The notes under the pieces were generated by a model. That model was not told the DNA's origin. It saw only the letters and a program-made list of their open reading frames with translations, and did not search any database. Of a DNA stretch of 64,000 nt, positions 24,944 to 34,185 are shown piece after piece (position 1 is the first letter of the stretch; every line of letters starts with the position of its first letter). The position numbers were made by a program, and so were the translations under genes. The stretch spans positions 2,546,501-2,610,500 of the forward strand of contig NZ_CP040396.1 of assembly GCF_005577435.1 (NCBI RefSeq). The letters run 5' to 3'. This DNA is from Paenibacillus algicola (GTDB lineage: Bacteria > Bacillota > Bacilli > Paenibacillales > Paenibacillaceae).

Positions 24944-25948
24944 CTATGACATCGAAACCACCGTTCTTCCGACGGCCTGACCCTGCAGAATCTGCCCCAG
25001 GGTGGCTGGCAGCTCTGCAAGACCTACTTCGCGAATTCCCTCAGCCAGCACACTTTCCGGCTTCCATGGTCCTGCCAGCAGAGACCAGACATCCTTTCTT
25101 ACAGACATCGGGCAATAGACCGAGTCAATGCCGAGCAGTCGGATATTTCGAAGGATGAACGGATATACCGTACCGGGGAAATCGGTTCCTCCCGTCAAGC
25201 CGGATAATGCTGCAGAGCCTCCATACTTCAGCTGCTTCAAAGTATCTGCCAGCCTCTCGCCGCCAACCGGATCAATAGCACCTGCCCATCGTTCAGCGGA
25301 AATCGGTCCTGGTTTCTCCGGGGGAAGCTCGTCTCTGGAGATGACCTCATGCGCTCCGAGAGCTTTCAGCCAGGCCTCCTCCTTCTCTTTTTTACCCGTG
25401 GATGCCACAATTTCATAACCAAGCCGCGATAGGATAGACACTGCGAAGCTGCCTACTCCCCCGGTTGCACCCGTCACTAGGACCGGACCATGCTCCGGCT
25501 TCAGTCCATTATGAATCAGAGCATGAACCGACAGTGCCGCAGTGAAGCCCGCCGTACCGATGCCCATAGCTTCCTTCGCTGACAAGCCGGCCGGCAGCTT
25601 CACCAGCCAATCGCCGTTCAGACGCGCATATTCGCTGAAGCCTCCTTCATGGCTGACTCCAAGGTCATAGCCTGTGCAAAGCACATGATCGCCTGCTTCA
25701 TATTCAGGATGACTGGACTGCACCACCGTCCCCGCCAAATCAATGCCTGGAATGAACGGATAGCGCCGCACAATTCTTCCATCTGGTATAGAAGCAAGGC
25801 CGTCTTTGTAATTGACGCTGCTGTAGGAGACCTGGATCGATACATCACCCTCCGGCAGCTGCTCCGGACCCAGCTGTGTCACGCCAGCCCGAAATCCTTG
25901 TTCATCCTTATTTACCACATACGCTTGAAAAGCTTCAGGTATCCCCAT
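24944..25948 (-). CDS. zinc-independent MDR oxidoreductase, YhdH/YhfP (acrylyl-CoA reductase) type
   Basis: 334 aa. Features of the quinone-oxidoreductase-like MDR family are SSVNYKDGLA near the N terminus, PFIPGIDLAGTV, the CTGYDLGVSHEGGFSEYAR stretch characteristic of YhdH, and the NADPH motif VTGATGGVGSFA (about 152-163). The zinc ligands of alcohol dehydrogenases are missing. It should reduce an activated alkene such as acrylyl-CoA or a quinone with NADPH. ATG 25948 is chosen for AGGAGG upstream; in-frame ATGs at 25993 and 25978 lie beyond it. Confidence 0.87.
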   Translation of the reverse strand: MGIPEAFQAYVVNKDEQGFRAGVTQLGPEQLPEGDVSIQVSYSSVNYKDGLASIPDGRIVRRYPFIPGIDLAGTVVQSSHPEYEAGDHVLCTGYDLGVSHEGGFSEYARLNGDWLVKLPAGLSAKEAMGIGTAGFTAALSVHALIHNGLKPEHGPVLVTGATGGVGSFAVSILSRLGYEIVASTGKKEKEEAWLKALGAHEVISRDELPPEKPGPISAERWAGAIDPVGGERLADTLKQLKYGGSAALSGLTGGTDFPGTVYPFILRNIRLLGIDSVYCPMSVRKDVWSLLAGPWKPESVLAEGIREVGLAELPATLGQILQGQAVGRTVVSMS

Positions 25949-26158
25949 GTCTAATTCCTCCTGACCATTTGCTTTCATTTTTAATATACCCATTGTAGTA
26001 CAGTTCTTCTCAAGATGGTAATGTGAGCTGTCGAATTGCCTGTAAAGCTCCCGAGAAATGACGTCTTCTGCGCTTTCCCGAGAAATAATGATCTACATGC
26101 TGCTGCTTTAAAAGCCTTTACTAGAGTAAAGGGCAGATAAATTCTGCCCCTCCTCATC

Positions 26159-26193
26159 AAACCGTACGTGAGGTTTTCCCTCATACGGCTTTC
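26159..26193 (-). ncRNA. group II intron catalytic domain V
   Basis: On the minus strand AAGCCGTATGAGG, the loop GAAA and CCTCACGTACGGTT fold into the conserved 34-nt domain V hairpin, with the AGC catalytic triad at its base and a bulge. Domain VI follows directly. Confidence 0.88.
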
Positions 26194-26221
26194 CGATGTT
26201 CGTCATTCATGTGCATGCAGA

Positions 26222-27514
26222 TCACAAGAGCGTTTTAAGTCCACATTGTGAGGACAGTGCTTTCACTTCGCGTAATGAGCTCATCCATCGCGTGCGTTGA
26301 CGTTTCTTGGCAACCCATTTGGCTAGTCGCTGGAGGATGTACCAGTCCAGTTTCGCCATCTTCTTTTGGCTGTAAGCTGTGTAGTAGTAGTTGCGCCACC
26401 CCTGTATTTTAGGGTTTAAGTATTCCAGGTGGTCCTGGAAAGTCTTGTGACGCATATTCGGCGGAGCAAGTCGCTCCTTCACGACCTCTCGGATTCGCTC
26501 TTCCGCCTTGCGACACAGCCACTGCTGGGTCGTATAGTATACTTTGCCTTTGGATGTCTCGGCTTTCGTCTTTCGATGGTGCATGCCTAGAAAATCAAAG
26601 CCTTCTTCTCCTGTCCATAGTCCAACGATGCGTGTCTTGGTTGGATGTAACGTTAGCTCTAGGCGGTCCATAATAACTCTAATGAGTTCGTACGCCCGAT
26701 CTGCATCCTTCTTTGTTTTGCAGATGACCACCAGATCGTCCGCGTAACGTGTGAGTTCCCCCATTTTACTGCCATGCCGTTCCCACAGGAGATCAAAGTA
26801 ATTCAGGTAGATATTCGCCAGCAGTGGTGAAATGACCCCACCTTGTGGTGTACCCAAATCTGAGCGTCTGACATTGCCTTCCTCCATGACACCCGCACTT
26901 AGCCACTTCCTCAACAGCTTCAGAATTCGTCTATCGCTGATTCGCATTTCTACCAGCTTGATGAGTTTCTCCTGATTAATGTTGTCGAAGTACCCTTGGA
27001 TGTCGACGTCGACCACCCAATTCCCTTTGCGGTTGCATGCTTTCCGAATGCGATCTAACGCTTGCTTTGCACTTCGTTTTGGCCTGAATCCGAATGACGT
27101 TTCCTGAAAATCCGCCTCGAAGATCGGTTCCATGACGAGTTTCGCTGCCATCTGGATGACGCGGTCTCTCACTGTGGGAATGCCGAGCGGTCGCTTTTTG
27201 CCATCCTTCTTCGGAATGTAGTAGCGCCTTACGGGTTGCGGATGATACTCGCCTTCTTTAAGAAGCCGTTGACATTCGTGTACAAAGCATGTTTCTCCTT
27301 GTTTCTCGATGTCTGCCAGTGTCTCTCCGTCTATTCCTGCCGAGCCCTTATTAGCTCGTACTCTTCGCCATGCTTCCCAAAGAATGTCCAGCCGGTAGAC
27401 CTTGTCGTACAACGCGTGAAACCTTCGCTTCTTGTTTTCCTTGGCCGCATGACCTAGTTTCTCTTGGAGTTGTTGAACGTTTTCCTTTGGTGTTGTTAGC
27501 CGTTTGGCATTCAC
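26222..27514 (-). CDS. ltrA: group II intron reverse transcriptase/maturase
   Basis: 430 aa. The RT domain includes IPKKDGKKRPLGIPT (RT1-2), FRPKRSAKQAL, the fingers-palm VVDVDIQGYFDNI, GTPQGGVISPLLANIYL, and the catalytic RYADDLVV (YADD intact). The maturase X/GIIM domain contains LNPKIQGWRNYY. The C terminus ends after a basic stretch with no Cys-pair HNH endonuclease, so it is an En-minus maturase. GTG 27514 follows AAGGAGG; the frame is open to 27586. No disruption is seen, so the element may be active. Confidence 0.92.
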   Translation of the reverse strand: MNAKRLTTPKENVQQLQEKLGHAAKENKKRRFHALYDKVYRLDILWEAWRRVRANKGSAGIDGETLADIEKQGETCFVHECQRLLKEGEYHPQPVRRYYIPKKDGKKRPLGIPTVRDRVIQMAAKLVMEPIFEADFQETSFGFRPKRSAKQALDRIRKACNRKGNWVVDVDIQGYFDNINQEKLIKLVEMRISDRRILKLLRKWLSAGVMEEGNVRRSDLGTPQGGVISPLLANIYLNYFDLLWERHGSKMGELTRYADDLVVICKTKKDADRAYELIRVIMDRLELTLHPTKTRIVGLWTGEEGFDFLGMHHRKTKAETSKGKVYYTTQQWLCRKAEERIREVVKERLAPPNMRHKTFQDHLEYLNPKIQGWRNYYYTAYSQKKMAKLDWYILQRLAKWVAKKRQRTRWMSSLREVKALSSQCGLKTLL

Positions 27515-28042
27515 TGACTCGTACCTCCTTAAGAAACTTGAACAAAGCAGGGCTCCTTCCCTCCTGCAGGTTGTGTTGTCCTGCATTCTTCGGTACTATG
27601 AGCCCCTCGGACTCCCTTCCTGCAGACGGTTCACTTCACCTTTTAGGCTTATAGAGCGTCTCTTTACGGTTTCAAAAAAAAAACGTGCAGGGGAGGGCCT
27701 CCCCAGTTCACTGCATCCTCTTTCATACCATGCCGATCCCCTTACGCCGGAGGATTCTTCACTGTCGTTCCAAGTTCTGAACAGCTTCCATGGCCTTCGT
27801 CCATATGCGCGAGACTCGGCTTCCTCTTCCCCTCTTGCGAGGCCTTTTTGACGACGCGGCAGGATTCACTTTATGTTACAGCCTGGTATGTTGCTCGCCC
27901 TGTCTCTGACAGGTACTTATGTCGATACGCTTCTACGCACAGATTTCGCCATACGCAGGTATCCTAGCTACACAGGGGCTTGGTCCCTCCTGTGACCGGA
28001 CTTTCACCGGCTAGAGAATGCGTGCTTAGCTGGGCACGCCGC

Positions 28043-28068
28043 AAAAAAAAGACCTGCCTCAGCAGGTC
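28043..28068 (-). terminator. pncB Rho-independent terminator
   Basis: On the minus strand GACCTGC (28068-28062) pairs with GCAGGTC (28057-28051), followed by eight T. The group II intron begins a few bases beyond it. Confidence 0.9.
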
Positions 28069-28083
28069 CCTCCTCATCTACCT

Positions 28084-29553
28084 TTAATCCTCATCCTGTT
28101 GATCCTGTCCCAGCTCCTCCATATACTCCGCGATCAAGCGCTGCTTCAGCTCCCATACCTGCTCGCTTAAATTAATACGATAGATTTCGGGGTTCAGCTT
28201 GCGGAGATATTCTGGCCAGAACTGCTGCAGCTGTCCATTATGATGCTCACGGATCTCCTCCAGTGTCGGCAGCTCATACACGAGCTGGCCTTGGTCAAAT
28301 ATAGGCGTCAGCATCGGCACCGCCTGAAAGTCCCGGACATTCTTGCGCATGTAAGGATGTAGCGGATTAAACAGCTTCAGCTTGCCTCCCTCCGGCGGCA
28401 TGCTCTCTTCAGGGAAGCAGATGTAATCTGCAATGGCTTTCCCGCTCCCTTTGGAGATAATTCGGTACACTTCCTTTTTGCCAGGGGTGGACACCTTCTC
28501 CGGATTGGCAGAAATTTTAATGGTGGCTTTCATGGCTCCATCTACTTCCCGCTCCACCAGTTTGTATACGCCGCCCAGAGCAGGCTGATCCGCTGCCGTT
28601 ATCAGCTGGGTGCCTACGCCCCAAATATCAATCTTGGCACCTTGTGCCTTCAAATCCAGAATTGTATTCTCATCCAGATCATTGGAGGCGACAATCTTGA
28701 CATAAGATAGGCCCGCATCATCCAGCATTTGACGCGCCTTGATGGATAGATACGCAAGATCTCCGCTGTCCAGGCGGATAGCGTTCATTCGTTTCCCTTG
28801 AGCCTCCAGCTTCTTCGCCGTCCGGATTGCGTTCGGCACACCGCTGGACAAGGTATCGTAGGTATCAACCAGCAGCGTCACCTGATCTGGCATCACCCGG
28901 GCAAAAATATCGAATGCCTCCTGCTCATTATGAAACGTCTGCACCCAGGAATGCGCGTGCGTGCCCTTCGTTGGAATGCCGAACTGCTCACCGGCCAGCA
29001 TATTGGAGGTAGCATGAAATCCCGAAATATATGCAGCCCTGGCTCCCCATACGGCAGCATCTGCTTCCTGCGCACGGCGGGTTCCGAACTCCAGCAGGGT
29101 ATCTCCGCTCGCAACCTGGCGGATCCGGGAAGCTTTAGTTGCAATCAGCGTCTGAAAATTCATGAAGTTCAAGATGGCTGTCTCCACCAGCTGCGTTTCC
29201 ATAATGCGTCCCTCTACCCGGATTAAAGGCTCGTTGGCGAAGACCAGTGAGCCTTCCTTCATGGCGTGTATCGTTCCTTGAAACCGGAAATGACGCAGCT
29301 CCTCCAGAAAGGCAGGCTCGTACTGCTCCTCCTGCTTGGCTAAGTAAGCGATATCCTCTTCACTGAATTGCAATTGATTAATATAGTTAACAATTCGCTC
29401 CAGGCCGGCAAACACAGCATACCCGTTGCCGAAGGGAAGCTTGCGGAAATAAGCCTCGAATACGGCCCGAGTCTCGTGAGAGCCGTTAACCCAATGTGCG
29501 TACATCATATTGATCTGATATTTATCCGTATGCAAAGCCAGTCCAGCCTTCAT
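28084..29553 (-). CDS. pncB: nicotinate phosphoribosyltransferase
   Basis: 489 aa, the length of the bacillar NAPRTase form. It converts nicotinate and PRPP to nicotinate mononucleotide in NAD salvage. Recognisable are the N-terminal DKYQINMMYAHW, the catalytic-region EFGTRRAQ, HSWVQTF, and the PRPP/product-site segment AIRLDSGDLAYLS. Starts MKAGLALHTD after AAGGAGGAGC. It is the third gene of an nrtR-pncA-pncB operon (57 nt after pncA) and has its own terminator. Confidence 0.93.
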   Translation of the reverse strand: MKAGLALHTDKYQINMMYAHWVNGSHETRAVFEAYFRKLPFGNGYAVFAGLERIVNYINQLQFSEEDIAYLAKQEEQYEPAFLEELRHFRFQGTIHAMKEGSLVFANEPLIRVEGRIMETQLVETAILNFMNFQTLIATKASRIRQVASGDTLLEFGTRRAQEADAAVWGARAAYISGFHATSNMLAGEQFGIPTKGTHAHSWVQTFHNEQEAFDIFARVMPDQVTLLVDTYDTLSSGVPNAIRTAKKLEAQGKRMNAIRLDSGDLAYLSIKARQMLDDAGLSYVKIVASNDLDENTILDLKAQGAKIDIWGVGTQLITAADQPALGGVYKLVEREVDGAMKATIKISANPEKVSTPGKKEVYRIISKGSGKAIADYICFPEESMPPEGGKLKLFNPLHPYMRKNVRDFQAVPMLTPIFDQGQLVYELPTLEEIREHHNGQLQQFWPEYLRKLNPEIYRINLSEQVWELKQRLIAEYMEELGQDQQDED

Positions 29554-29610
29554 GTGATGCTCCTCCTTCGTCCGCTGCCCGGTGCCTCGTTCAAGAGCCG
29601 GTCCCGGGTT

Positions 29611-30153
29611 TTAGTTGCTGTTTATTACCCTCGCGCCCAGAGTTCCTTCAAAATGTGTTAAGGCCCAATCATGTCCTGCAGCATTAAAGCTGGCTACTGC
29701 ATCCTTATATACCGTAATGTTATAGCCCAGATTGTACGCATCCACAGCCGTGTGCAGCACACAAATGTCTGTACAGACACCGATCAGGCTGATTTCCCGA
29801 ATGCCGCGTTCTCTCAGCTTGACATCCAGATCCGTTCCGCAAAAAGCACTGTACCGGCTCTTGTCCATCCAGTAGATCTGTTCCTTGTTCTCTTTATATG
29901 CCGATTCCAGTGCACCAAAGAGATTTCTGCCTTCGGTCCCGCGAAGGTTATGCGGCGGAAACAGCTTGGCTTCAGGGTGGTAGGCTTCGTTCTCTTCATG
30001 CAAATCTACGGCCATGACGACAAAATCCTGCTGCTCCACATAGCGGCGGGTTAGCTCAGCCACGGTATGCTGGATCGCGACAGCTGCTTCTCCTACCGGG
30101 AGCTTGCCGTCTACGAAATCATGGGTAAAATCAATTACGATTAATGCCTTCAT
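29611..30153 (-). CDS. pncA: nicotinamidase / isochorismatase-family hydrolase
   Basis: 180 aa. The catalytic triad of the family is visible: Asp in IVIDFTHDF (D8), Lys in MDKSRYSAF (about 96), and Cys in VCTDICVLHTA (about 127). Metal ligands would include VDLHEE. It deamidates nicotinamide to nicotinate, the substrate of the pncB product just downstream, so the two genes form one salvage route. ATG 30153 follows AAGGAGTG; an upstream ATG at 30165 is possible. Confidence 0.88.
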   Translation of the reverse strand: MKALIVIDFTHDFVDGKLPVGEAAVAIQHTVAELTRRYVEQQDFVVMAVDLHEENEAYHPEAKLFPPHNLRGTEGRNLFGALESAYKENKEQIYWMDKSRYSAFCGTDLDVKLRERGIREISLIGVCTDICVLHTAVDAYNLGYNITVYKDAVASFNAAGHDWALTHFEGTLGARVINSN

Positions 30154-30256
30154 GTCTATACACACTCCTTATTCACCTTATTTCAAAAGCACTTTGCTTC
30201 TGCGCAGGCTCGCTACAAGATATAGCGATACCTCAGCACGTTTCAGTTTCCAAAGA

Positions 30257-31030
30257 TTAAGTGTACATGGATAGCAGTGGTGTATGGTCTGTGAATCGGT
30301 ACAGCTGTGCCGGACGCTGGGAATACTGATTGGAGCTCACCGGCTTTCCGTCCTCATTCCGCACCTCCTCCAGAATTCCCTGGCGGCTGCGTGTAGATGT
30401 GATCTTACGAATAAAGTTCGGCTCCTTAAATTCCGGCACGACCGTCTGAATGACCTGATACAGCTCGCTTAACGTAAACTCCTCCGGCAGGAACTGCTTG
30501 GCAATCGTCGTCTGCAGCATTTGCTGCTGAATTTGGCGGTAAGCATCCAGAATGATGCGTCGGTGGTCAAAAGCGAGCTCCAGCTCATCCAGAGCCTGGC
30601 TCACGGTGAAAAGTCCGACCTCTTCCGCATCATCCGCAGCCTGCCGGTGCTCCAGCATCCATTCCTCGACTAAGGCGTAAAAGGCATGGCTGATAATCCA
30701 TCCGCGTGGATCCCGCCCAGGGTCACTATATACGCCAAGGTACTCCAGATGGCCGCCATCGACTCCGGTTTCTTCCTTAAGCTCTCGTGTCGCAGCATCA
30801 TATATAGATTCGCTTTCCCGGCAAAATCCTCCAGGCAGCGCCCACATGCCGGCACAAGGCCAGGATTTACGGCGGATCAGCATCACCTTGAGCTCACGAA
30901 TCGGCAGGGTCTTGGTGACGGTCTTTCGCTCCCGCTTCGTCAGGGTAAACATTACAATATCGGCCGGTACGCCATCGGGAGTCCGGTAGCGCTTCGTAGT
31001 AGATTGAGATGGATCTGCATTTTGCGTCAT
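30257..31030 (-). CDS. nrtR: NrtR-type Nudix regulator of NAD metabolism
   Basis: 257 aa. An N-terminal Nudix domain (about 20-165) with an intact box, GGFCRESESIYDAATRELKE then ETGV, is followed by a C-terminal winged-helix-like domain (about 175-257) containing FTLSELYQVIQTVVPEF and FIRKITSTR. This is the NrtR architecture, in which ADP-ribose or a related ligand controls DNA binding. It is first in an operon with pncA and pncB, exactly the pathway NrtR controls. The unusual point is that the Nudix box is complete, so hydrolytic activity cannot be excluded. A plain ADP-ribose pyrophosphatase is the alternative. Confidence 0.82.
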   Translation of the reverse strand: MTQNADPSQSTTKRYRTPDGVPADIVMFTLTKRERKTVTKTLPIRELKVMLIRRKSWPCAGMWALPGGFCRESESIYDAATRELKEETGVDGGHLEYLGVYSDPGRDPRGWIISHAFYALVEEWMLEHRQAADDAEEVGLFTVSQALDELELAFDHRRIILDAYRQIQQQMLQTTIAKQFLPEEFTLSELYQVIQTVVPEFKEPNFIRKITSTRSRQGILEEVRNEDGKPVSSNQYSQRPAQLYRFTDHTPLLSMYT

Positions 31031-31052
31031 GTGATCACCATTACTTTTAATT

Positions 31053-31090
31053 TGATAATATCATTATGACATACTAATCTGGACTGTCAA
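31053..31090 (-). promoter_or_regulatory. promoter and candidate operator of the nrtR-pncA-pncB operon
   Basis: On the minus strand TTGACA (31090-31085), a 16-nt spacer and CATAAT (31068-31063) form the promoter. It is directly followed by the 11-bp palindrome TGATATTATCA (31063-31053), where a repressor would block initiation. Autoregulation by NrtR is inferred. Confidence 0.6.
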
Positions 31091-31162
31091 GCCCTTCCTG
31101 AGAATTCCTTGCTCCTTACGATACCCTTAGACATTACATTTCATGTTGTTAAGGAAAGACAG

Positions 31163-31197
31163 AGAAAAGGTGCGGACCCCAGGTCCGCACCTTTTCT
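31163..31197 (-). terminator. ricA terminator
   Basis: AGAAAAGGTGCGGAC pairs with GTCCGCACCTTTTCT; the stem overlaps the ricA stop codon. T-rich on the minus strand after the stem. Confidence 0.88.
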
Positions 31198-31648
31198 AGC
31201 CGCAGCTGCTCGGTGGCGCTTCTTTACCTGTCTCGACATTTACCTTCTGCGAGACGGTATCATGAATGACTGACATCACGAGCTGCAGCAAATAGTTAAT
31301 ATCGCTTTGGCTCTGTTGAAACTCGGACACAACAGGAATAGCGTCAATTTCATCCTGAAGCTCATCAATTTCACGTTCGATTTTGGTTACCATGTCCTGA
31401 TTCTGGAAGGTTTCAAACGCCACGATTTCCTTCTGCTTCTTCTTGATCGTTTGAATCAGCTTCTGCACATGCTCATGACTGCGGATTTTCTCCTCCGCCT
31501 GCTGAAACATTTTGACTTCCTCACTTGTCGAAATGAGCTCTGCCAGCTCTTTCGTTTTCTTCATAATATCTTCCCGGATTACCAGGTCGCGGCTGTCAAA
31601 GGAAGCCATTCCGTAATTATTTACACGCTGTTCCTGAGTCACGTTCAT
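31196..31648 (-). CDS. ricA: YlbF/YmcA family protein, RicA-like
   Basis: 150 aa, helical. The family pattern is visible in LAELISTSEEVKMFQQAEEKI and VVSEFQQSQSDINYLLQLV. A Cys sits in the C-terminal SSCG, as in RicA, which with RicF and RicT forms a Fe-S-containing complex affecting RNase Y and sporulation in bacilli. The position directly after miaB (40 nt) is the same as in Bacillus subtilis. The ATG at 31648 is only 2 nt from its GGAG; GTG 31642 has better spacing and could be the real start. RNase Y itself is encoded 8 kb away. Confidence 0.85.
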   Translation of the reverse strand: MNVTQEQRVNNYGMASFDSRDLVIREDIMKKTKELAELISTSEEVKMFQQAEEKIRSHEHVQKLIQTIKKKQKEIVAFETFQNQDMVTKIEREIDELQDEIDAIPVVSEFQQSQSDINYLLQLVMSVIHDTVSQKVNVETGKEAPPSSCG

Positions 31649-31688
31649 CGCTCCAATTCATAGTATTATCAATCCACACTTGCACAAC

Positions 31689-33248
31689 CTAAACCGCATC
31701 GCTTGCAGGAATGACAGGCTCCATCATCTCGCCCTTGATATACCAGGTCATTGGATCAGTGATACGAACATGCACCAAACTGCCAATCAGATCCTCGGTG
31801 CCTTCAAAATGGACCAGCTTATTGCTGCGCGTTCTCCCGGACAGCATATGATCCTTGTTCTTGCTGACCCCTTCTACCAGAACCTCCACAATGGCATCCT
31901 TCATCCGGTCATTGCTCTTGCGGCTGTATTCATGAATTGCATCGTTCAAAAGCTGCAGACGCTGCTTCTTGACAGCCATCGGAACATTATCCTCCATAAC
32001 CGCTGCAGGCGTTCCTTCCCGCGGAGAATAGATAAAGGTGTAGGCGAAATCAAAGCCTACTTCACGGACCAGGGAGAGCGTCTCTTCGAACTGCTCATCA
32101 CTTTCGCCCGGGAAGCCCACAATGATATCTGTAGTCAGAACAACGTCCGGAATGGCTCGCTTGATCTTTCCGACCAGCTCCAGATAAACCTCCCGCGAAT
32201 ACTTGCGGCTCATCTTCTTCAGGATCTCACTGCTGCCGGATTGAACCGGGAGATGAATATGCTCCACCAGATTGCCCCGCTTCGCCAGCACCTCAATCAG
32301 ATGATCGTCAAAGTCCCGCGGATGAGAGGTCGTAAAGCGCACTCGAGGTATATCAATTTTGCGGATTTCATCCATCAGGTCTCCGAAACCGTACTGAATA
32401 TCCGTAAAATCCTTCCCGTAGGCGTTCACATTCTGGCCCAGCAGCGTAATTTCCTTAAAGCCCTGTCTGGCCAGCTCACGCACCTCGGCAATCACATCAT
32501 CCGGCCGGCGGCTCCGTTCTTTACCACGGGTGTAAGGCACGATGCAATAGGTACAGAATTTGTCGCAGCCGTACATGATGTTAACCCAGCCGCGCAGACC
32601 TTCTCTTTTCTTGGGCAGATTCTCGACGATGTCGCCTTCCTTGGACCATACCTCCACAACGAGCTCTTTGCTGAGCAGAGCCTCCTGAATGAGGTGTGGC
32701 AGGCGATGAATGTTATGTGTGCCGAAGACCAGATCCACAAAGCCATGCTTTTGCAAAATCCGCTTGACTACGCCTTCCTCCTGCGCCATACAGCCGCAGA
32801 CACCCAGCAGCAGATCCGGCTTCTCCACCTTCAGATGCTTCATATGCCCCAGCTCACCAAACACCTTATCCTCCGCATTCTCGCGGATCGCACAGGTGTT
32901 GAGCAGAATAATATCTGCCTGCTTGCGGTCCTCTGTCGGCATATAGCCCATTTGCTCCAGAAGCCCCTTGATCGTCTCTGAATCGTGTTCGTTCATCTGA
33001 CAGCCATACGTATATACCAAATAGTACTTGTCTTTGCCGATATGTTTAAACTCTTCAGGCACCTCTGTATTGTACAGTACCTGTACATCTTGTTTCCCGC
33101 GCTGCTTCTCTTGTCTATGATCAGGCTCCGATAGTATGTTAATCTCCCGGCCGCGAATGCGGATTCTTTTGCCGCGCTCATCCTCGGAGAGCACTTTCGC
33201 ATCGGAAAAATCAAAATACTTGGAGTAATCCTTCTTCTCCTTGGACAT
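31689..33248 (-). CDS. miaB: tRNA-2-methylthio-N6-dimethylallyladenosine synthase
   Basis: 519 aa radical-SAM methylthiotransferase acting on i6A37 of tRNA. The N-terminal UPF0004 domain has its three cluster cysteines ([29 protein letters not shown]). The SAM-cluster motif is [10 protein letters not shown]-terminal TRAM domain (about 450-512) binds RNA. The first 70 residues are a basic extension typical of the Bacillus form. Starts MSKEKK after AAGGAG. The operon continues into ricA. Confidence 0.95.
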   Translation of the reverse strand: MSKEKKDYSKYFDFSDAKVLSEDERGKRIRIRGREINILSEPDHRQEKQRGKQDVQVLYNTEVPEEFKHIGKDKYYLVYTYGCQMNEHDSETIKGLLEQMGYMPTEDRKQADIILLNTCAIRENAEDKVFGELGHMKHLKVEKPDLLLGVCGCMAQEEGVVKRILQKHGFVDLVFGTHNIHRLPHLIQEALLSKELVVEVWSKEGDIVENLPKKREGLRGWVNIMYGCDKFCTYCIVPYTRGKERSRRPDDVIAEVRELARQGFKEITLLGQNVNAYGKDFTDIQYGFGDLMDEIRKIDIPRVRFTTSHPRDFDDHLIEVLAKRGNLVEHIHLPVQSGSSEILKKMSRKYSREVYLELVGKIKRAIPDVVLTTDIIVGFPGESDEQFEETLSLVREVGFDFAYTFIYSPREGTPAAVMEDNVPMAVKKQRLQLLNDAIHEYSRKSNDRMKDAIVEVLVEGVSKNKDHMLSGRTRSNKLVHFEGTEDLIGSLVHVRITDPMTWYIKGEMMEPVIPASDAV

Positions 33249-33432
33249 TCAGCTGGTCACTCCTTAAATCCGTAAAAGTCCCTTAAACGACATTACCGCC
33301 AATAAAGGCATTGTCTCTGATTATATCATGATCTTCCCCATCCGGCTACTGCCGGGGTCCTTATTCTTGAGCCCCTGACAAACATGCTGCGCCACAGCAT
33401 CAGCTGCTTATTTACTCCACACGTTAACATGA

Positions 33433-33487
33433 AAAAGCCGCCCCGGCCTCAGCAAGCCCGAAGGCTTGCTCTAGGTCAAGGCGGCTG
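33433..33487 (-). terminator. pduL terminator
   Basis: On the minus strand AGCCGCC and GGCGGCT close a long hairpin with an inner stem AGCAAGCC/GGCTTGCT, followed by TTTTTC. It lies downstream of pduL. Confidence 0.75.
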
Positions 33488-33502
33488 CACCGCAGGGAAC
33501 CG

Positions 33503-34075
33503 CTAGTCGATGATTTCTGCTGTATCTCCAGTGGACGCACCGGCAGCATTGGCTTCATCGGTATCAATATGCATATCAAGTGCAAAGTCCGGGGATACGC
33601 GGGCTACTACATGTTCAAGAACGAGGCCCCGCTCTCCACCCAAGCGAACTTTAAGCAGATCTTTATCCTGTATCCCCCATTTTTCTGCATCTGAGGTGTG
33701 AAAATGAATATGGCGCGCGGCCACGATGACTCCCTGCTCCAGGGTTACCTCACCGGCCGGACCTTTGATTGTAATCCCCGGCGTACCATCAATATAGCCA
33801 GATTCGCGAACAGGTGCCTTAACACCGATTGCGAAGGAATCGGTACGGGATATTTCGAGCTGGGATGCCTTGCGGGCAGGACCCAAAATACGAACCTTGT
33901 CAAATTGACCCTTGGTGCCGATCACAGCTACAGTTTCATTGGCAGCAAATTGACCCGGCTGCGAGAGCGGCTTGAATTCTGTCAGCTGATAGCCGGCTCC
34001 AAATAATGCTTCGATGTGCTCCTGACTCAAATGAATGTGGCGGGCGGAAACCCCCACCGGAACAGTTTTACTCAT
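33503..34075 (-). CDS. pduL: phosphate propanoyltransferase (PduL family)
   Basis: 190 aa. Conserved PduL elements are VGVSARHIHLS near the N terminus and VIVAARHIHFH (about 118), which supply the zinc-binding His residues, and DTDEANAAG near the end. It interconverts acyl-CoA and acyl phosphate. No microcompartment shell genes are nearby and the N-terminal encapsulation peptide is absent, so it is a housekeeping Pta-like form. ATG 34075 follows AAGGAGTG. It is next to korAB, which makes acyl-CoA, so a shared route is plausible. Confidence 0.9.
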   Translation of the reverse strand: MSKTVPVGVSARHIHLSQEHIEALFGAGYQLTEFKPLSQPGQFAANETVAVIGTKGQFDKVRILGPARKASQLEISRTDSFAIGVKAPVRESGYIDGTPGITIKGPAGEVTLEQGVIVAARHIHFHTSDAEKWGIQDKDLLKVRLGGERGLVLEHVVARVSPDFALDMHIDTDEANAAGASTGDTAEIID

Positions 34076-34144
34076 CTGTCTCACTCCTTGTTTTTCTCTA
34101 TATGCTGTCATGCCAACGTCCATTATACTCTCTATTACCCAAAA

Positions 34145-34176
34145 ATAAAAAGGCAGCACGGAAGCCGCACTGCCTG
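34145..34176 (-). terminator. korB terminator
   Basis: On the minus strand AGGCAGTGCGG pairs with CCGTGCTGCCT (two G-U pairs), then TTTTT. Ends the korAB operon. Confidence 0.8.
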
Positions 34177-34185
34177 TTCAAACAA

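Larger units (their letters stand above)
26121..28037 (-). mobile_element. group II intron with maturase
   Basis: A complete-looking bacterial group II intron of about 1.9 kb. The 5' end is near 28037 (GTGCCCAGC, one mismatch to the GUGYG consensus, so accurate only to a few nt). Domain I has the typical CCGGTGAAAGTCCGG. The maturase ORF lies in domain IV. Domain V is at about 26160-26192, domain VI at about 26124-26157, and the 3' end is near TTTACTCTA (26130-26122). It sits 13 nt beyond the stem of the pncB terminator, in the same orientation. Group IIC introns favour sites after terminators, but the class was not established. Confidence 0.85.

Noticed and set aside
25981..26184. 67-aa minus-strand ORF across the intron 3' end
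   Set aside because: It runs from domain V/VI through the intron-exon junction, so it is an accident of RNA sequence.
27515..27586. Extended start of the intron maturase at 27586
   Set aside because: The extra 24 codons lack a ribosome site; GTG 27514 has a strong AAGGAGG.
31680..32981. 433-aa plus-strand ORF antisense to miaB
   Set aside because: The miaB reading on the other strand has all catalytic motifs; the long antisense frame is a codon-bias shadow without a ribosome site or known motif.
33503..34075. Bacterial microcompartment locus
   Set aside because: PduL is alone, with no shell protein genes and no encapsulation peptide.
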